This document shows positions 59,870 to 64,000 of a stretch of 64,000 nucleotides of DNA, in pieces. The notes below the pieces were generated by a model, which was not told the DNA's origin, made no database searches, and saw only the letters and a program-made list of their open reading frames with translations. Source of the DNA: Apostichopus japonicus (taxonomy: Eukaryota; Echinodermata; Holothuroidea; Aspidochirotida; Stichopodidae). The position numbers and the translations under genes are program-made. The DNA is taken from positions 12,763,111 through 12,827,110 of the forward strand of contig NC_092576.1 in assembly GCF_037975245.1 (NCBI RefSeq). Reading direction: 5' to 3'. Position 1 is the first letter of the stretch. Each line of letters starts with the position of its first letter.

Positions 59870-61428
59870 GAATTCGAGCTGTTTTCAGTATACAAACTGA
59901 GCCCGTTGGAAATCTATGTAATTTACAGACCTCCAATTCACCTTCTTGTAAACGATGACCCATTTACAGCGAATTTGAACACTTCATCGGTGAGTTAAGT
60001 ACTATTCAGGGGAAGCTACTAATATGTGGTGATTTCATTATACATGTTGATCAGCCAATGGACCCCGTGGTCGTATATTTTCTGGACATACTCGACTCTT
60101 ACAATCTACAACAAAATGTCGTTGGAAGCACGCATACTGGTGGCCACACTCTTGATTTTGTTCTCACAAGGCAGAATGAACATCTTCTGCATTCTTGCCA
60201 TAGTATTCTTGAAACTGTTATCGCTGACCACCATACCATTACGTTTGATATCTGCGGTAAGCAATCATCAGTGAGATCCAGAAAGAGAAATATGCGAGAT
60301 TTCCGTAAACTGGACATGGTTACCTTCAATTGTGATTTGAGACTCGCCATTCAGCAAATAATGATGATGATGATGTATCTGTTAACGTGCTGTTTGACAA
60401 CTATAATATGGCATTCTAGACAAGCTTGCTCCTGTTGTAACACGCAAGCGGAATTCAAATAAGGGACACCCATGGTACGACAACCGTCTCGGAAACCTTC
60501 TTCGCGAAAGAAGAATCTGTGAACGTCGCTGGAGAAAGTCTGGATTACATGTTCATCGACAGATACTTGAAGACAAACGTAGTGAAGTAAGTCATTATGT
60601 TACTGAATGTAAGATCCAATACTACCAACATCAGTTCAATGATAAGGACAAGAAGTTAACTTTTGCTGCAATAAACGATTTAATTAAAGAACCCTCATCA
60701 ATTGGATTCGCATCTGATGAACCTCGCAACATATGTAATGATTTCTCGAACTATTTAATTCAAACAAAAGACAACATTGTGCGGCATATCGAGGGGTGCC
60801 AGTTAATTCATCTGCACTCAATCTGCTGCAAACTGGTCAGAATAGAGATAAAGTATTATTAAGTTATTATTTTAGTTATTATAAAGTTATTCGTGCTTCA
60901 CCCTCAAAGTCATGTCCACTTGATACACTGCCAACTTGCTTGCTCAAAGAATCATTGCCGATTCGTCTGCCATATTTGACATTAATTGTCAACTCTTCGA
61001 TTTCGTCTGGAACTGTGCTTTCTTCATCCAAGATCGGTTTGGTCACCCTCTCGTAAAGAAATCATCTCGTTATCCTCTGGTGATGAAGAACTTTCGCCCG
61101 GTGTCAATCTAGTATTTGAGGGAGAAGACCGTAGAACGTGTCGTCCTCAAGCAATGGAACAATTATTTGAAATGTAATGGTGTGGACGAGATCTTACAAT
61201 CTGCTTACAAGGAAAACCACTCCACTGAGACCGCTCTCCTTAAAGTACATGATTATGATATATCAGGTTTTCTTGACAAAAATCAAGCTGTACTTCTAGC
61301 CCTCCTTGACCTCAGTGCTGCCTTCGACACTATAGGCCTACATTATGATCGCTTAAATTCCTCAATTCTAAAATTGGAATCCAAGGAACAGCACTTGGAT
61401 GGTTCAAATCTTACCTACAAGGCCGGAC
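59870..61428 (+). pseudogene. CR1/jockey-type LINE remnant B, part 1 (endonuclease to RT)
   Basis: 59880-60340 is the endonuclease C-terminal half (DPVVVYFLDILDSYNLQQNV, HTLDFVLTRQNE, IADHHTITFDI). 60465-60640 reads WYDNRLGNLLRERRICERRW in another frame, the usual linker. 60900-61060 has SCPLDTLPTCLL. 61120-61345 has the RT fingers (ERVVLKQWNNYL, LQSAYKENHSTETALLKV, AVLLALLDLSAAFDT). Several frameshifts and stops separate these blocks. The element is interrupted at 61428 by a foldback insertion and resumes at 63269. Confidence 0.85.
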
Positions 61429-63274
61429 TACGGAATGCCAAATGTATCAAAAATGTCCAAAACTATATAAGCATGTCCAAAATAATATAAGCATGTCCAA
61501 AAAAATATAAGCATGTCCAAATTTATATAAACATATCGAAACTAATATAAGTATGTCCAAAAATAATATGATCATGCCCAAAATAATATGAGAGTGTCGA
61601 AAAAATTATATGAACATGTCGAATGTAACTGCTAACTTCAACTTTTTAGTGAACATTTTGGCATCTGAATTCACGCCATCTGTTGCAAAATATCCAAAAA
61701 AATATAAGCATATCCAAAAATATATAAACATGTCGAAACCAATATGAGTATGTCCAAAAATAATGAGAGCATGTCCAAAATAATATAAGAGTGTCGAAAG
61801 ACTATATGAGCATGTCCAAAATATAAAAAAGTGTCGAAAAATAATACAAAAGTCTGGAGCGTAACTGCTCGATTCAACTTTGTAATGAACAGTCAGGCGT
61901 TTGAATTTACGCCATATGTTCCAAATATCAAACTTTTTATTTTGGTATGCTGAAAACAAAAACACCATATCCAGCGTAACTTAAGACGATATACAGTTCA
62001 TCCATTACCGTATTAGTGTGTGTGTTAATATTTTAATGATATTTCGATCAAGAACGATTTTATTTTCGAGGAAATATTAGTTGAGTTGTTTCGTAGCGCG
62101 AGTGATCAACCTGGCCCCAAGGTGCTGTAACTATCAGTGAGTTTAATAGGAAGAACCACTGTGTCCAACATTCCACGCGGTTTAATCAATAATATGTAAT
62201 TGGCGAGTTCTTCCCACGTTTCCATCTTGAAATTTAGTTAAAAGGTGAGAGTGAAGATTAAACGTTGAATACCCCTAACCTAGGCTTATTTTTTTTTAAT
62301 TCTGGGCTAGTGGCCGACTTCGCCTGGTAATTAAGTGTCACAATTTTCCGTTAAAAAAGTAACACAGTATAGTACGTCATTTTCACTGTCAACGTACGCA
62401 TGTGTGATAACTACTGTACGTTTTTAGCGCTTGTGCATGTTGTACGTACTTTCGCAAGTGAACTTCTTTGCCTTCGCAACAATATATGAATAATCTCAGC
62501 ACCTCTAGGCAGGGCGAAACCACTCACATTACGAAGGGATGTGAAAAGGAAAAATGTTAGGTGATGGTCTTGTTTTTACATATTTTGAATTATTTGCGTC
62601 ACAAAAAACAGAAGAATGTTTCAATAATATATTGTCATAATGATAACCATTGTGTCAGTTGATACAAATTACCTCCAAAGAAGGTATTGTAAGCTAATTT
62701 TTTTTTGACATACCAATATAAAAGTTTGATATTTGAAACATTTGGCGTGACTTCAAACGTCAAAATGTTCATAACAAAGTTGAAGTTAGCAGTTACACTC
62801 GAGACTTTTATATTATTATTCGACACTCTCATATAATTTTGGGCGTGCTCAAATTATATTTGGACATACTTATATGTGTTTGGACATGCGCGTATTATTT
62901 TGGACATGCTCATATAGTTTTGACATGTCTATATAAATCTGGACATGCTCATATAAGTTTGGACATGCTTATATTTTTTTTGGATATTTTGCAACATATG
63001 GCGTAACTTAAAACGCCAAAATGTTCAATACAAAATTGAATTAGGCAGTTAAATTTGTCGCTCTTGTATTATTTTTCGACATTCTTTTAATATGTTGAAC
63101 ATGCTCATATAGTCTTTCGACACTCTCATATTATTTTGGACATGCTCGTATTATTTTTGGACATACTCATATTAGTTTCGACATGTTTATATAAATTTGG
63201 ACATGCTTATATTATTTTGGACATGCTTATATTGTTTTGGACATTTTTGAAACGTATGGCATGCCGTACCGGAC
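61423..63274. mobile_element. 1,840-bp foldback element inside LINE B
   Basis: The element is 61429-63268. The ends TACGGAATGCCA and (inverted) TACGGCATGCCA match at 11 of 12. Both arms consist of about 20-bp units (atataagcatgtccaaaa and variants) plus a shared block with gaattcacgccat(c)tgtt. CCGGAC flanks both sides (61423-61428, 63269-63274). The arms are about 61429-61960 and 62700-63268, with a loop of about 740 bases that codes for nothing recognisable. No transposase. Confidence 0.8.
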
Positions 63275-64000
63275 CCAATATATCAGCTTACATGGGACTT
63301 GCTCTATAAGTAAATCCATAACTAAAGGTGTACCACAGGGATCCGTGCTAGGACCAGTTTTTTTTTCTTCAATCTACTCAACGCCGACCAAAGACATAGC
63401 CAATAAGTATAAAGTTAGCTACCATAAGTACGCAGACGATCTTCAGTTATATATTTCGTATAATCCTAACGACCCTGAAGACACTGCATCTGCCATAGAT
63501 AATCTACAGAAGTGCATAGTTGATATAAAATTATGGATGTCGTTAAACTATCTTCAACTTAATAAAGTGAAAACTGAGTTATTAAACCTTATGTTGTCAT
63601 GTCATTTTACTACTCACGGTTGTTATCCAATCGATTATAGGGCAGTATTGTACAACCGGCACCATTTGTCAAGAATCTTGGCGCCTTTTTTGATCAACAC
63701 CTCACTATGAGTAACCAGGTATCTAGTGTAGTTAAACACTGCTCGAACCACATCAGAAACATTGGCAAGTTAGAAAATATATCTCAACACAAGCTTGTAA
63801 ATCGCTGTACAGTGCCTCATAACTTCGAGAATCGACTATAATGCAGCACTATTTTGGGTGGTTTATCATCGACTATACTGCAGCACTATTTTGGGTGGTT
63901 TATCAAAGACCCAGGTCAGGAGGCTCCAACGGATGCAGAATATGGCAGCGCGCATTGTGTCTAGAACGTCGAGACCTGACCAAATAACTCAAATTCTTAA
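63269..64000 (+). pseudogene. CR1/jockey-type LINE remnant B, part 2 (RT palm to window edge)
   Basis: It continues the reverse transcriptase: YISLHGTCSISKSITKGV, PQGSVLGP, then YHKYADDLQLYISY (the YADD catalytic box, near 63430) and LNYLQLNKVKTELL. After about 63600 the frame shifts. A 37-bp segment (tcgactata.. gcagcactattttgggtgg) is tandemly repeated at 63832 and 63869, which itself breaks the frame. It runs off the window. Confidence 0.85.

Overview
This window is from an animal nuclear genome. It has long spliced genes with GT-AG introns, a metazoan leucine-rich-repeat gene, CR1/jockey-type LINE remnants, many short hAT-like elements with 8-bp target duplications, and large satellites. 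The features suggest a marine deuterostome invertebrate. An echinoderm is my best guess, because large foldback elements and genes of the SET/recombinase type occur there, but no sequence here proves the species.

Left third (1-22 kb). 1-9 kb is gene-poor and holds miniature transposons, a U2-snRNA-like SINE, tRNA-like fragments and microsatellites. From about 22.1 kb down to 12.2 kb on the minus strand lies one multi-exon gene. I reconstructed it from seven coding exons with consistent phases and GT-AG junctions. It encodes about 1,191 residues: a KMT5A-type SET methyltransferase domain, a threefold 46-residue repeat, an acidic Ser-rich linker, Cys/His zinc-binding motifs, a tyrosine-recombinase domain and a small Trp-containing C-terminal domain. 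The frame is broken once, inside the SET domain, at an A5 homopolymer. A TATA-less start region with CCAAT and E2F-like sites precedes it.

Middle (22-34 kb). A plus-strand LRR receptor-like gene (LRRNT, about 12 LRRs, LRRCT, hydrophobic tail) is broken by two frame changes that restore the original frame. An AT-rich 1.65-kb satellite and a 244-bp element with 3-bp TTA duplications follow. Then comes the first copy (27.2-33.4 kb) of a roughly 6-kb repeat of unknown class.

34.0-50.7 kb is the most striking structure: a 16,666-bp foldback-type mobile element. It has near-identical inverted ends and a perfect 9-bp target duplication (TCGTTAGGG). Its two inverted arms are built of about 21 and 33 copies of a 179-bp monomer that shows a 7-monomer, roughly 1,251-bp higher-order period. 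Most monomers carry the palindrome TGACGTCA. The 6-kb core codes for nothing recognisable and has itself been hit by at least four hAT-like insertions, one nested in another.

Right end (50.7-64 kb). A LINE remnant precedes the second copy of the 6-kb repeat (53.4-59.1 kb), and a second, longer LINE follows it. That second LINE is split inside its reverse transcriptase by a different 1,840-bp foldback element made of short repeats. The presence or absence of insertions in the two 6-kb copies gives a relative order of events.

Only two protein-coding host-type loci are supported; the rest is mobile or repetitive DNA.
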